Assembly: GCA_029975295.1 (NCBI GenBank)
Contig: JARKPK010000151.1
Location: 1-52,074, forward strand
Direction of reading: 5' to 3'
DNA from: Thermoguttaceae bacterium
GTDB lineage: Bacteria; Planctomycetota; Planctomycetia; Pirellulales; Thermoguttaceae
DNA length: 52,074 nucleotides
Part shown: positions 15,206 through 25,137 of the stretch, piece by piece
How positions within the stretch are numbered: the stretch's first letter is position 1
Layout: each line of letters opens with the position of its first letter
The notes under the pieces: model-generated
Databases searched by the model: none
Seen by the model: only the letters and a program-made list of their open reading frames with translations
What the model was told of the DNA's origin: nothing
Position numbers and translations under genes: made by a program

Positions 15206-16444
15206 ATGATCCGATTGATCCTGTTGCTCGGCACTTGCATTGCTGCGATGGGCACGATGGCGCCCGTGGCGGCGTCGGCCGACGAGGTTCGCTATTTTAC
15301 CGAGAACAACACGCTCTATCGGGAAACGCGGCGGTTTGTCGAGCGACCTGTGACGGAGGCCCAAGCGGCCGCAATGGTTGCCCAACCTCAGGCCGCCCCG
15401 TCTGCGACTGCCAAACAGCAATACCACCGCGCGCGTTGGGTGCAGGTGGTCGAGTACCGCTACGAACCGATTTGGGGAACCTACTGTTCGTCAACGTGTC
15501 AACCGTGTCTGATTCCGCGCTGGGTTCCCTACACGCGCTGGGTGTGGCAGCAGGAAGCGGCGCCGGTGATGGTGGAAAGCCGCACCGTGGGGCTGGCCCC
15601 GCAAACGGCTTCGTTCTGGCCGGGGAATCGCACGCGTTACGTCGTTGAAGAGGTCGTCGAGCGGGTGCCCATCGCCCAGTTCGGCGGCAAAGCAGCCGCG
15701 GCAACAGCCGGCTCGGGCCGACCGCAATCGTCGCCCATCGCGGCCACGACGGCCGCTGCCTCGGCCGGCTCTGTCGCGCCCTCGTCCCCGACAACGCCGA
15801 GGGAGAATCCTCCGGGCGGCACTTCGGGGTTTCAATGGGCCGATGGAATGCCTGCCTATGGAAGCTCGGCCGACAGAGGTTCGACCGCACGCCCGGCGAA
15901 CGACCGGACGACGATCAGCCCAACGCCCGCCGGGCCAGCCGCGCCGAACGACCCGCGGACCGGTTCGCCGATGGTTGCCCCGGGTCTGGTTTCGCCGGGA
16001 TCGCTTTCTTCAGGCGCCGGCGGAGCGGCCTCGCCTTCGACCCCGCCGCCGGTTCTAAGCGTTCCCTCTCGCCCCGGGCCGACCGCGCCGGCGCCGCCCA
16101 GCGGCATCGCTCCTCCGTACTCGATCGGCAGCGGTTCCAACGCCGCGCCGCCGTTGCCCGCCGCCACGTCCGGCGCCCCATCGGCGGCGGCCGTTCCGTC
16201 GGCGGCGCTGCCGCAAGGGGCCGGCGGATACACTCCGCCTACCGCACCGACCAGAACGCTGCCAAGCAACGCGTCGCCAAACACCACCTATGCGCCCCCG
16301 GGCGGCTTCTCCCCGCTGGGGTTTGGCGGTGGTTTCGGCGCGACAGGCGCGGGGACGGGTTCAGCCGCGCAATCGCCGACAACGCAGCCGTTCCCATTGG
16401 GCGCTCAGCCGGGCACGGGCGGATTTGGCCGAGGTGGGCCTTGA
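15206..16444 (+). CDS. Secreted Pro/Ala-rich protein with aromatic N-terminal repeats
   Basis: The 412-aa protein starts with a signal peptide (IRLILLLGTCIAAMGTMAPV, cleavage likely after ASA). A domain of about 130 residues follows that contains YFTENNTLYRETRRFVERPV, a tyrosine/tryptophan-rich section (YRYEPIWGTYCSSTCQPC, PYTRWVWQQE) and YVVEEVVERVPIAQ. Residues from about 170 to the end are low-complexity Pro/Ala/Ser/Gly, ending GFGRGGP. I associate secreted proteins with ETRR..RPV and WVPxTxYR motifs with planctomycetes; function is unknown. ATG 15206 has GGTGGG upstream and places the signal peptide at the very start. Likely site: periplasm or cell wall. Confidence 0.75.
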   Translation: MIRLILLLGTCIAAMGTMAPVAASADEVRYFTENNTLYRETRRFVERPVTEAQAAAMVAQPQAAPSATAKQQYHRARWVQVVEYRYEPIWGTYCSSTCQPCLIPRWVPYTRWVWQQEAAPVMVESRTVGLAPQTASFWPGNRTRYVVEEVVERVPIAQFGGKAAAATAGSGRPQSSPIAATTAAASAGSVAPSSPTTPRENPPGGTSGFQWADGMPAYGSSADRGSTARPANDRTTISPTPAGPAAPNDPRTGSPMVAPGLVSPGSLSSGAGGAASPSTPPPVLSVPSRPGPTAPAPPSGIAPPYSIGSGSNAAPPLPAATSGAPSAAAVPSAALPQGAGGYTPPTAPTRTLPSNASPNTTYAPPGGFSPLGFGGGFGATGAGTGSAAQSPTTQPFPLGAQPGTGGFGRGGP

Positions 16445-16467
16445 CGCCCCCGCCATCGCTGACACCG

Positions 16468-17436
16468 CTACCAAAAGATGTCGATCACACCGAGAACGAA
16501 CACGCCGACGCTGAAGATCGCGTTGACGTGGAAGAACGCCCGATTGACACGGGTCAGGTCGTCGGGCCGCACAAGCCAATGCTCGTAGGCGATCACGCCG
16601 GCCAAAATGATTAGGCCGACGGTGAACACCGCGCCCAGGGGCGGATAGAACCAGGGCAGCAGGCCCAGCAAAATCAGCATCAGCAGATGGCAGCCGGCGG
16701 CAATCCGCAGTGCGCCAGGCAGCCCCCAGCGAACCGGAACGCTATGAAGCCCGGTTTGCCGATCAAATTCGTAGTCTTGGCAGGCGTAGATCACATCGAA
16801 TCCCGCTACCCAAAACATCACCGCCCCGCCCAGCAACAGCGGCGACCAGTCGAACACAGGCCGAAGCGCCGCCCAAGCCGCCAAAGGAGCCAACATTAGG
16901 GCCGCTCCCAACCAGAAATGCGACCATGCCGTAAACCGTTTGGCGTAGCTGTAACCGAAAAGAAAAAGCAGCACCGGCGCCGCGGCGATAAGCGGGATGT
17001 AATTCCGCGGCAGAAACAGTAGCGTCGAAGCCGCAAAACCGGCCGACGACGCCACGGTCAACCCGATCACGGCGGCAACGGAAATCGCCCCGCGCGGCAA
17101 GTGCCGTTGCGCCGTCCGCGGATTGGCGGCATCGAATCGCCGATCGACGATGCGATTGAACGCCATCGCGGCGCTTCGTGCGGTGATCATGCACAGGACA
17201 ATGCCCAACAGCTCTTGCCAACGCAAGGCCACCGGCGGCGAATCCGCCGCATTGGCATGCACCGCCATCGCCGCCGCCAGCAAGGCAAACGGCAGAGCGA
17301 ACACCGTATGGCTGAATCGAACAAGCTCGAGATACGCGCGAACTGTCGAACCGATCGAAGCAAAGCCCACAAATGCCACAAGGCCGACCATCGGAAGGCC
17401 GGCTTCCGCGAACCGAGGGCTGTCGTGGAGTTGCAT
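16468..17436 (-). CDS. UbiA-family polyprenyltransferase
   Basis: A 322-aa membrane enzyme of the UbiA family, which attaches a polyprenyl chain to an aromatic ring. The family's first Asp-rich motif appears as MAFNRIVDRRFDAANPRT, and the second as CQDYEFDRQTGLHSVPVRWG, with eight to nine membrane segments. The second motif form resembles the menaquinone/futalosine-route enzyme (MqnP) and UbiA. The start is uncertain: ATG 17436 gives 322 aa and ATG 17391 gives 307 aa; neither has a strong ribosome site. It lies downstream of ubiX on the same strand. The pair is common in quinone synthesis, where UbiX supplies the UbiD cofactor. Confidence 0.85.
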   Translation of the reverse strand: MQLHDSPRFAEAGLPMVGLVAFVGFASIGSTVRAYLELVRFSHTVFALPFALLAAAMAVHANAADSPPVALRWQELLGIVLCMITARSAAMAFNRIVDRRFDAANPRTAQRHLPRGAISVAAVIGLTVASSAGFAASTLLFLPRNYIPLIAAAPVLLFLFGYSYAKRFTAWSHFWLGAALMLAPLAAWAALRPVFDWSPLLLGGAVMFWVAGFDVIYACQDYEFDRQTGLHSVPVRWGLPGALRIAAGCHLLMLILLGLLPWFYPPLGAVFTVGLIILAGVIAYEHWLVRPDDLTRVNRAFFHVNAIFSVGVFVLGVIDIFW

Positions 17437-17664
17437 CGCTTTACTGAAGAACAACAGGCTGTTTGCTTGGGCCTTGGCGGGCGATGGCCTGCCGATGTCG
17501 CGCGTCGGCCTGCCGCCGGCCGCTCGCGCCGGCTGCGCGGGCATTGATCGCAGCTTTCGCCGCACCAACGCATGGTGTTCCGGCCAAGGCTGCTCGGCTG
17601 TCCCGCGGCCGCCTTGAGCACCAATCAACAGGCCCACCGCAAATGGCCCGGGAAACGCAACTGT

Positions 17665-18315
17665 TCAATCGGACGGGCATCGTGTTGATTGGCCGGCAGG
17701 GCTCGGCGGATTCCAGGGGGCAATCAGCCCGTGGGCGGCCCCCAACTGATCGCACGTGCGGGCCACGACGAAATCAATCATTTCCTCAACGGACCGTGGG
17801 CGATGATACATGGCGGGCGACGCCGGCAGAACGACTGCCCCAGCCTCCGCGGCTGCCGCCATGTTGCGAATCATCGGCAGAGAAAGCGGCGTCTCTCGCG
17901 CAACAAGCACGAGCCGGCGGCGCTCTTTCAGGTGAACGTCGGCAGCGCGATGAATCAGATTCCGTCCAACGCCCAGGGCCACGGCAGCCAACGTGCTGCT
18001 CGAACAGGGGCAAATCGCCATGCCATCGGTGACGAACGAACCGCTGGCGATCGGCGATGAAAGATCGTCTGCTCGGTGGTAAACGACCGCTTCGGCCGGC
18101 AATGCGGGCCACAATCGCCCGACGATCTCTCGATCATCCTCAACGCGTGCGCCGCATTCGTGAGCGATCACGTCGAAGGCCGCCGGACTGATCGCCAGAT
18201 GCACCGTTCGGCCCGCGCCGACAAGCACTTCGACCAGCCGCACCCCGTAGGCCGCGCCGCTGGCGCCGGTCAGGGCGACAACGATCGGCTTGTGGACTGG
18301 CGAGTTAAGGCTCAT
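17665..18315 (-). CDS. ubiX: Flavin prenyltransferase UbiX
   Basis: This 216-aa protein makes prenylated FMN from FMN and dimethylallyl phosphate for UbiD-type decarboxylases. Visible features are ALTGASGAAYGVRLVEVL (FMN-binding loop), SGSFVTDGMAICPCSSSTLA, and the C-terminal LVLVARETPLSLPMIRNM followed by PAMYHRP. ATG 18315 (MSLNSPVHKP) gives the usual length; an in-frame ATG at 18357 would add 14 residues. No ubiD is in this window. The gene lies between a ROK kinase and ubiA on the same strand. Confidence 0.92.
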   Translation of the reverse strand: MSLNSPVHKPIVVALTGASGAAYGVRLVEVLVGAGRTVHLAISPAAFDVIAHECGARVEDDREIVGRLWPALPAEAVVYHRADDLSSPIASGSFVTDGMAICPCSSSTLAAVALGVGRNLIHRAADVHLKERRRLVLVARETPLSLPMIRNMAAAAEAGAVVLPASPAMYHRPRSVEEMIDFVVARTCDQLGAAHGLIAPWNPPSPAGQSTRCPSD

Positions 18316-18384
18316 GGGGTTCTCGAGTGCCGCTGGGGACGCCGTTGCCGATTGCATCGGCGGTCGGTCGCCCGTGGGCAGGTT

Positions 18385-19461
18385 CTATGATCGCCGCCGC
18401 GCCTTGGGCGACGGCAATCCTTCGGGCCGGAGTCGCAAGTGTTCGAGCCGGGCAATGCCGGCCGCGCCGATGAAGCCGGCGTCGCCGCCGAGTTGAGCGA
18501 AGCGGATCAGCGTGTTCTTCGCCAATGTGGGGAATGCGCGTCGCTGCACCTCCGAAGAGATGCGTTCGAGGAACGAACGGCCGAGCCGATGCCGAGCGCC
18601 GCCAAAGGTCATCGCTCCGCCCAAAATAACCATTGTTGGATCAATCGTGTGCATCAGTGAGACGACGCCGATTCCCAACCAACGCGCCGTTTCGTCGATG
18701 GCCGACAGGGCGAGGGCGTCGCCGGCTTCGGCCGCCTCGGCAATGGCCAAACCGTCGATCTTTTCGCCTGCCCGATGCCGTTGGGCCAAAACCGACTCGG
18801 CGCCGCGCTCGATCCGCTCGATCACGTGGCGAATCAAGCCCGAGGCACTGCCGTACGCTTCTAAACAGCCCGTTTTGCCGCAGCCGCAGCGGGGCGCATC
18901 GTCGGCGGGGTTGACGAGCACGTGCCCGCTCTCGCCTCCGTGGCTGTGTTCTCCGTCGAGGATCAGATCGCCGATGATGATCCCGCATCCAACGCCCGTG
19001 CCCAGTGTCAGCAACACGATGCTGTGCGCCTTGCGGCCGGCTCCCGCCCATTTCTCGCCGTAGGCGGCTGCGTTGGCGTCGTTCTCGAATGCGACGGGCA
19101 GCCCGCACTCCTTGCTCAGCCGATCGCGCAGCGGAAACTGCCGCCATGTGGGCAGATTGACCGGTTCCAAAAGCATGCCGTGCGGAATATCCATCGTGCC
19201 GGGCGAACCGAGCCCCACCCGCGCCACATCGCGTTTCGGCTTCAGCTTCAACGCGGCAATCGCGTCTTGCACGGCGCGGCCCATCCGCTCGACGCCGTTG
19301 TCGGGCCCGCGATCGTGCTCCGTGGGTATGCTGTGGCGATAGAACACCTTGGCGTTGCTATCCACCACGCCGACTTTGATGTTCGTGCCGCCAAGGTCCA
19401 CTCCCACATAGAAGGGCTTTTTGCCGGCGGACGGATCGCGGACGTAAGGTTTTGAGGGCAT
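18385..19461 (-). CDS. ROK family sugar kinase (glucokinase-like)
   Basis: A 358-aa ROK kinase. The phosphate-binding VGVDLGGTNIKVGVVD is at about residues 19-34. Catalytic Asp128 is in AFENDANAAAYGE. The zinc-binding His180 is in HGGESGH, with Cys192, Cys194 and Cys199 in CGCGKTGC. TLGTGVGCGIIIG forms the second phosphate loop. No DNA-binding domain is present, so it is an enzyme rather than a ROK repressor. Glucose is the common substrate, but other hexoses or N-acetyl sugars cannot be excluded. No clear ribosome site precedes the ATG. It lies upstream of ubiX and ubiA and could share their transcript. Confidence 0.87.
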   Translation of the reverse strand: MPSKPYVRDPSAGKKPFYVGVDLGGTNIKVGVVDSNAKVFYRHSIPTEHDRGPDNGVERMGRAVQDAIAALKLKPKRDVARVGLGSPGTMDIPHGMLLEPVNLPTWRQFPLRDRLSKECGLPVAFENDANAAAYGEKWAGAGRKAHSIVLLTLGTGVGCGIIIGDLILDGEHSHGGESGHVLVNPADDAPRCGCGKTGCLEAYGSASGLIRHVIERIERGAESVLAQRHRAGEKIDGLAIAEAAEAGDALALSAIDETARWLGIGVVSLMHTIDPTMVILGGAMTFGGARHRLGRSFLERISSEVQRRAFPTLAKNTLIRFAQLGGDAGFIGAAGIARLEHLRLRPEGLPSPKARRRS

Positions 19462-19832
19462 AGCTATTGGCGGCAGGCCGAGTACCAGCGGTGCATGGGA
19501 TTTCCCTCGTCACGCGGCAGGCGCCTGGTCGTCCCAAAACAGCAACACGCCGCTGGCAAGGCCGCGGCGCGCTGATGCCGTCTCCCATCAAACCAATCCG
19601 CCAAAGGGGTTCTGTGGCGGCTCAGCCCGAAGTGAGGAAAACTCGAAGGCGCAAACGCTGACGAGTCCCATGAATATACTCAGGCCGTTTTCCTGCCGCA
19701 ACTGGCGCGAACCGTGACAAGACCAAGCACCGAGCGGAAGCTTTTCGCAGCTGGCGATCGGGAAGTCATCGGTCGGGGATTGCGCGGGCGGCCGCGTTGA
19801 GTCCCGGCCGCCCCCTGCGATGCAGGAGCGTA
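19462..19832. other. Intergenic region between sod and the ROK gene
   Basis: No convincing gene is present. Apart from the hairpin at 19786-19813, I see nothing that can be named. Confidence 0.4.
19786..19813 (-). terminator. Terminator-like hairpin after sod
   Basis: GGGCGGCCG (19786-19794) and CGGCCGCCC (19805-19813) form a perfect 9-bp GC stem with a 10-nt loop, about 20 nt beyond the sod stop on the minus strand. No T tract follows, so it may be Rho-assisted or an RNA-stability element. Confidence 0.45.
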
Positions 19833-20471
<639 letters not shown>

Positions 20472-21122
20472 CGCATCTAACTCCTTTTTTCAGAAAGGTT
20501 TGTAATTCACTATTTCCGGTCGGTCGCGACGTTCGCACCTGTAGGGTTCACCGACCCGCAATCGGAAGCTCGGAATGCACCGGCTAGCTCAACGCTCACC
20601 AAATCGACGCAATCTAGCCGTTTTTAGCATTTATGCCAGACTTGATTGTGTTTATTTTATTCATGTCGCTTCGCCGGGCAAGCCCCTGAGCATTTCTCTC
20701 AAAAAAGCCGTGCCAGCTTTGATTGCCCGCCATCGACGGACTTCCGTTTGAAGAATTGCAAAACCGGCAGGCAGCCCAGCCCTTTGCAACCAAGCTCGGA
20801 TTGGCACGGGAACGGCAGGTGCTGCTAGGCGCCCTGAAACCGGCGCGCATCGGCTCTTGCAACGGCGGGAAGCGGCTGATGGAAGCCACCATGCCGCGCG
20901 TTCCACCTGGGCATTCGATCGAGCGCAAGCCGCCATCGTCGTGCCGTCGTCCGGCGCAAAAAGCGGACTGGACTTCGTTAGGGCTTTTGACTATCGTTCC
21001 GCTCCGCAACTTGCGATGGCCTGTCGGCCCGGAGGTGGGGGGGAACCCGACGTCAAGGACGATTTCGGGGGGCGACAGGGCGTTGCATCAGTCCATGCAT
21101 GGTCGAGGCTCGGGAAGCAGGG
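20472..21122. other. Long divergent intergenic region, sod to flhA
   Basis: About 650 nt without a credible gene. A locally AT-rich stretch at 20617-20665 stands out from the GC-rich surroundings and is a plausible promoter area, but no clear -35/-10 pair could be fixed. Several open frames here look like shadow: no ribosome sites and Arg/Ser-rich content. No flagellar sigma-28 site is evident. Confidence 0.4.
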
Positions 21123-23216
21123 ATGTCCACCGTCGCCGCTCAGAATGGTTCGTCGGGCTTGGGGGCGTTGCGCCTTCAAGACTTGGCGTTGCCGCTCAGC
21201 ATCGTTGCCAGCGTGCTGGTGATTCTGGTGCCGCTGCCAACGGCGATGATGGACTTGTTGTTGTCGGCCAACATCACGATTGCCGTGATCATGCTGCTGA
21301 CGACCATCTACGTCCGCACCCCGCTGGAGTTCAGCATCTTTCCCTCGCTGCTTTTGGCCACCACGCTGTTCCGCTTGGTTCTTAACGTGGCCACCACCCG
21401 ATTGATCCTGACCGGAGGCGGAGTCGACGGCCTGATGGCTGCCGGCGGCGTGGTTAAGACGTTCGGCGAATTCGTCGCCAGCGACAACATCGTCATCGGC
21501 ATCATCATCTTCGCGATTATCGTGGTGATCCAGTTTGTGGTGATCACCAAGGGCTCGACGCGAATCAGTGAAGTGGCCGCGCGTTTCGCCTTGGACGGAA
21601 TGCCGGGACGCCAAATGGCGATCGACGCCGATTTGAACGCCGGCATCATCGACGAGCACGAGGCGCAGCGGCGGCGGGCCGAGGTGACACGCCAGGCCGA
21701 CTTCTTCGGCGCTATGGACGGCGCCAGCAAGTTCGTCCGCGGCGACGCGATTGCCGCGATCGTCATCACGCTGATCAACGTGATCGGCGGGCTGGTGATC
21801 GGCGTATTTCAGTCGGGCATGTCGCTAATGCAGGCGGTTGACGTGTTCACCAAGCTTTCGATTGGCGATGGTTTGGTCAGCCAGGTGCCCGCCTTCCTGA
21901 TTTCGCTTGCCGCCGGCTTGCTCGTTACGCGGAGCAGCAGCGAGGTGAACCTGCCTGGCGAATTCCTGCATCAGATGTTCTCGCGCCCGGTGGCTTTGGG
22001 CGTGGCGGGCGCGTTTTTGGGTTTGTTGGTGTTCACCAGCCTCCCCCGATTGCCGTTGCTCTCGCTGGGCGCAGCCTGTTTGGCGACGGCGGTGATTCTC
22101 ACGCGTCAAACGCGCCGCGAGGCCGCGGCGGCCGAAGCCAAGAAGCAAACCGAGGCGGCCAAGGCGCCCGACGAGCGAATCGAAGATTACTTGACCGTCG
22201 ACCCGATGGAAGTCGAGATCGGCGTCGCGCTGATTCGTCTGGCCGATCCGAAGCGGGGCGGCGACCTGCTCGAACGGATTCAGCGGGTGCGGCAGAACGT
22301 GGCGGCCGACATCGGCATCATTCTGCCGAAGGTCCGCATCCGCGACAACATGCGGCTGGAACAGAACCAATACCGAATCAAGATCAACGATACGGCCGTC
22401 GCCCTGGGCACAGTCTATCCGGGCATGCTCTTGGCGATCGAATCGGGTTCGACCACCGGCTCGCTTCCGGGCATGGCGACGAAGGATCCGGCGTTCGGCA
22501 CTCCGGCCGTTTGGGTCGAACCATCGGTGCGCGACCAAGCGGAATTGATGGGCTACACCGTCGTCGAGCCGGGGGCGGTGATCGCCACGCATCTGACCGA
22601 ATGCGTCCGCCGCCACGCCGACGAAATTCTCACCCGCGACGCAACCAAACACCTGCTCGACGAGTTGGAACGCACCTCGCCGGCGGTGGTGAAAGAATTG
22701 ATCCCCGGCGTGATGAAGCTGCCCGAGGTGCAACACATCCTCCACCTGCTGCTTCACGAGGGAGTGCCGATCCGCCAATTGGGGCCGATCCTCGAGACGT
22801 TGGGCGACTACGGATCGCGAACGAAAGATCCGATCCTGCTGACGGAATATGTGCGGCACCGGTTGGCGCGAACGATTTGCGCCCGCTATCGCGACCGCGA
22901 GGGGCGCTTGTGGGTGGTTACGCTCGATCCGGCTTTGGAAGACCGCGTGCGGGCCGGATTCGACCAGAACGAGCACGGGCTGTTCATTCGCATGTCGCCG
23001 CCGGCGGTGGAGAACCTCTGCCGACTGGTTCACGACGCGGTGTCGAAGCTGACGGCCGGCAACCATCCGCCCGTGCTTCTGGTCAGTCCGCAAGTGCGCG
23101 CGGCGGTGAAACAGATGATCTCCGGTCAACTGCCGCAGGTGGTGGTGCTGAGTTACAACGAAATCACGCGCGATACGCGCATCGAGTCGGTGGCGGTGGT
23201 GAGCGACGGCCCGTGA
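21123..23216 (+). CDS. flhA: Flagellar export gate protein FlhA
   Basis: A 697-aa FlhA, the largest inner-membrane protein of the flagellar type III export gate and docking site for export chaperones. The N-terminal half has eight membrane segments and the conserved blocks TPLEFSIFPSLLLATTLFRL and VVITKGSTRISEVAARFALD with GMPGRQMAIDADLNAG. A linker follows, and then the cytoplasmic domain from about residue 350 to the end. Length is normal. ATG 21123 is preferred, with GGGAAG upstream; ATG 21099 would add eight residues. It leads the flagellar set flhA, 61-aa protein, flhF, 85-aa protein and fliA. Confidence 0.94.
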   Translation: MSTVAAQNGSSGLGALRLQDLALPLSIVASVLVILVPLPTAMMDLLLSANITIAVIMLLTTIYVRTPLEFSIFPSLLLATTLFRLVLNVATTRLILTGGGVDGLMAAGGVVKTFGEFVASDNIVIGIIIFAIIVVIQFVVITKGSTRISEVAARFALDGMPGRQMAIDADLNAGIIDEHEAQRRRAEVTRQADFFGAMDGASKFVRGDAIAAIVITLINVIGGLVIGVFQSGMSLMQAVDVFTKLSIGDGLVSQVPAFLISLAAGLLVTRSSSEVNLPGEFLHQMFSRPVALGVAGAFLGLLVFTSLPRLPLLSLGAACLATAVILTRQTRREAAAAEAKKQTEAAKAPDERIEDYLTVDPMEVEIGVALIRLADPKRGGDLLERIQRVRQNVAADIGIILPKVRIRDNMRLEQNQYRIKINDTAVALGTVYPGMLLAIESGSTTGSLPGMATKDPAFGTPAVWVEPSVRDQAELMGYTVVEPGAVIATHLTECVRRHADEILTRDATKHLLDELERTSPAVVKELIPGVMKLPEVQHILHLLLHEGVPIRQLGPILETLGDYGSRTKDPILLTEYVRHRLARTICARYRDREGRLWVVTLDPALEDRVRAGFDQNEHGLFIRMSPPAVENLCRLVHDAVSKLTAGNHPPVLLVSPQVRAAVKQMISGQLPQVVVLSYNEITRDTRIESVAVVSDGP

Positions 23217-23412
23217 CCCGCCGCAGCCGACATCCGTGGGAGACTATTCGAGCGGTTCCGCGACGGTGCGAACAAGTCGAACCCCGCAGAACCGCGGAGT
23301 GATGAAAGCCGTTGGTGCGGGCTTTGCGTTCGAGCGCCCGTTTCGCCGCGTTGGCGGCCGCTTTCCCGATTGTGTGAACCGACTTGGCAACCGATTCGAC
23401 GAAGGAGTGAGC

Positions 23413-23598
23413 ATGCTCGATGGCTTGAAGATCTTGGTCATCGCAGCCGCGGCTTTTTGGGCCGGAATGCTCTGCCGCGGCGCGATCGAGCACTTCCGAA
23501 AGGCGGCCGACCCGGTTTCGCCGGCGGCAGAGCGTTCGCTGCATTTGGCGTGCGGCGATCTTGATGGAGTGCGTTACTTGTTCGAGGAAGTGCCATGA
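23413..23598 (+). CDS. 61-aa single-span membrane protein coupled to flhF
   Basis: A short gene with good support: GAAGGAG lies 6-7 nt before the ATG, and its TGA overlaps the flhF start as ATGA. The protein has one hydrophobic segment near the N-terminus (LKILVIAAAAFWAGMLC), then a basic to acidic soluble tail (RGAIEHFRKAADP ... LDGVRYLFEEVP). The family is not recognised. Its coupling to flhF suggests a role in flagellar placement or assembly, perhaps as a membrane partner of FlhF. Confidence 0.7.
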   Translation: MLDGLKILVIAAAAFWAGMLCRGAIEHFRKAADPVSPAAERSLHLACGDLDGVRYLFEEVP

Positions 23599-24743
23599 CC
23601 GACGTCCGCACGTTTCGCGCCGCCACGATGCACGAAGCCCTGACGATGGTGCGCCGCGAGTTGGGGCCGCAGGCGGCGATACTGCATACGCGCGAAGTGC
23701 AAACCCGGCGGCTGTTCGGTTGGTTGGCAGGCCCCCGGCAGATCGAGGTGACAGCGGCAACGGCCGTGAATGTGCCGAGCCGTTTGCCGCCGCGGCCGGC
23801 CAGGGACCGCGAGCCGGAACCGGGCTTGCCGTCGCCGCCCTCGCCCCGCACCGCCCCGCTGCCCGAAGCCATGCAGTCGCAATTGAGCGAATTGCAGGCG
23901 ATGGTGAAGCAGCTTTGCCGACGGTCGGAAGACCGCCGCGGGCCCGAATTGCCCGAAGGGCTGTTCCGTCTGTTCACCGACCTGCTCGATTGCGACTTGA
24001 GCGAGCAATCGGCGCGGGAATTGATCGAGCGGGTTCGCTCTCAGACGCCGCTGGGCCAGGCCGACGACGTCATGTTGGCCAAGGCGCGGCTGGCGCGAAT
24101 GATCAGCGGAGAGATCGGCACGGCGGGGCCGATCGCGCTTGTCCCCGGCCGCTGCCGTTTGGCCGCCTTGGTGGGGCCGACCGGCGTGGGCAAAACCACG
24201 ACGATCGCCAAACTGGCGGCGATTTATCGCCTGAAGGAAAAGCGCCGGGTCGGGCTGATCACGGTGGACACCTACCGCATCGCGGCCGTGGAGCAGTTGC
24301 GCACCTACGCCGAAATCATCGAACTGCCGATGCAAGTGGTTTCAACGCCGCGCGAGATGCGCGAGGCCGTCCGCCGCATGGGAAACTTGGACTTGGTGTT
24401 GCTCGATACGGCCGGTCGCAGCCCGAAAGACGAAGTGAAGATTCAAGAATTGCGCGCGTTTCTGACCGAGGCCGAGGCGGACGAAGTCCATTTGGTCCTC
24501 AGCGCCGTGGCCGGCGCGTCGTGTCTGCAACACACGGTCGAACGCTTCAGCGGTGTGGGCGCTACGGCAATCTTGTTGACCAAGCTTGACGAGGCGCCGA
24601 GTTTGGGCCATTTGCTCCCGCTGTTGCGCGGGAACCTGCCGCTGAGCTACCTGACCAACGGGCAGAACGTGCCCGACGACATCGAAGTGGCCGACGCCAA
24701 ACGCTTGGCCGGTTTGCTGCTGAAGCTGGAAGAACTGCGTTGA
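23595..24743 (+). CDS. flhF: Flagellar GTPase FlhF
   Basis: A 382-aa SRP-type GTPase that sets flagellar position and number. The N-terminal B-domain (about 1-55) has VRTFRAATMHEALTMVRREL and GPQAAILHTREV, followed by a Pro-rich linker, the helical N-domain (about 95-185) and the G-domain. GTPase motifs are GPTGVGKTTT (194-203), VDTYRIAAVEQL, LLDTAGRSPKDE and LLTKLDEA. Length fits the family. The usual partner flhG is not next to it; 394 nt without a gene follow, and then an 85-aa membrane protein. Confidence 0.93.
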   Translation: MTDVRTFRAATMHEALTMVRRELGPQAAILHTREVQTRRLFGWLAGPRQIEVTAATAVNVPSRLPPRPARDREPEPGLPSPPSPRTAPLPEAMQSQLSELQAMVKQLCRRSEDRRGPELPEGLFRLFTDLLDCDLSEQSARELIERVRSQTPLGQADDVMLAKARLARMISGEIGTAGPIALVPGRCRLAALVGPTGVGKTTTIAKLAAIYRLKEKRRVGLITVDTYRIAAVEQLRTYAEIIELPMQVVSTPREMREAVRRMGNLDLVLLDTAGRSPKDEVKIQELRAFLTEAEADEVHLVLSAVAGASCLQHTVERFSGVGATAILLTKLDEAPSLGHLLPLLRGNLPLSYLTNGQNVPDDIEVADAKRLAGLLLKLEELR

Positions 24744-25137
24744 CGGCTTTGTATGATCGAACGGCGGGTCGCGGCGCGCATTGGGCAAGTGGAGAGACAA
24801 AAGTTTCCTCGGAAGCGATTCGCGACGGGTTGCCGGTTGCAATCGCAGTCGGCCGACGATCGAGATCGACCGGGGAGAAGCGATCGGACCGGCGAATTCG
24901 GACTCGTGATTGCCGCGGCCTCCTCGCAGAATGCGGCAGGTTCGGCTTCGGGTTTCGCCCATGCCGTCGGGCCGATGGGCCGTGGTGTTTGACAAACCGT
25001 GATTATCAGGCTGGATAGGAGAATGATTCAACTTCGCGCTCCGGGCATCCGATAAAGAGCGAAAACTATCGGTATGCACTGCGGCGGTAAGATTTGCGGC
25101 TGGCGCAAGGTTTGCCGTCGGGAACGCGAGCGGTGCG
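24744..25137. other. Intergenic region after flhF
   Basis: No flhG or other plausible gene is present. A perfect -35 hexamer TTGACA lies at 24989-24994. The matching -10 would be the weak TGGATA at 25012-25017. It might drive the 85-aa gene and fliA. Confidence 0.35.
24989..25017 (+). promoter_or_regulatory. Possible promoter of the 85-aa/fliA unit
   Basis: TTGACA (24989-24994) matches the -35 consensus exactly. With a 17-nt spacer the -10 is TGGATA (25012-25017), which is poor. It lies about 120 nt before the start at 25138. Confidence 0.3.

Noticed and set aside
18385-19461. ROK protein as transcriptional repressor
   Set aside because: No N-terminal winged helix is present; the protein starts just before the phosphate-binding loop.
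20614-21009. Possible gene between sod and flhA on the minus strand
   Set aside because: Composition and lack of a ribosome site fit non-coding sequence; an opposite-strand frame of similar length is equally poor.
24740-25018. 92-aa open frame after flhF as a possible truncated flhG
   Set aside because: It starts with TTG inside the flhF stop, contains no P-loop or MinD-like motif, and is rich in Arg.
25023-25055. Ten-residue reading frame after AGGAG, as a leader peptide
   Set aside because: The ribosome site is too close to the ATG and the codons show no attenuation pattern.
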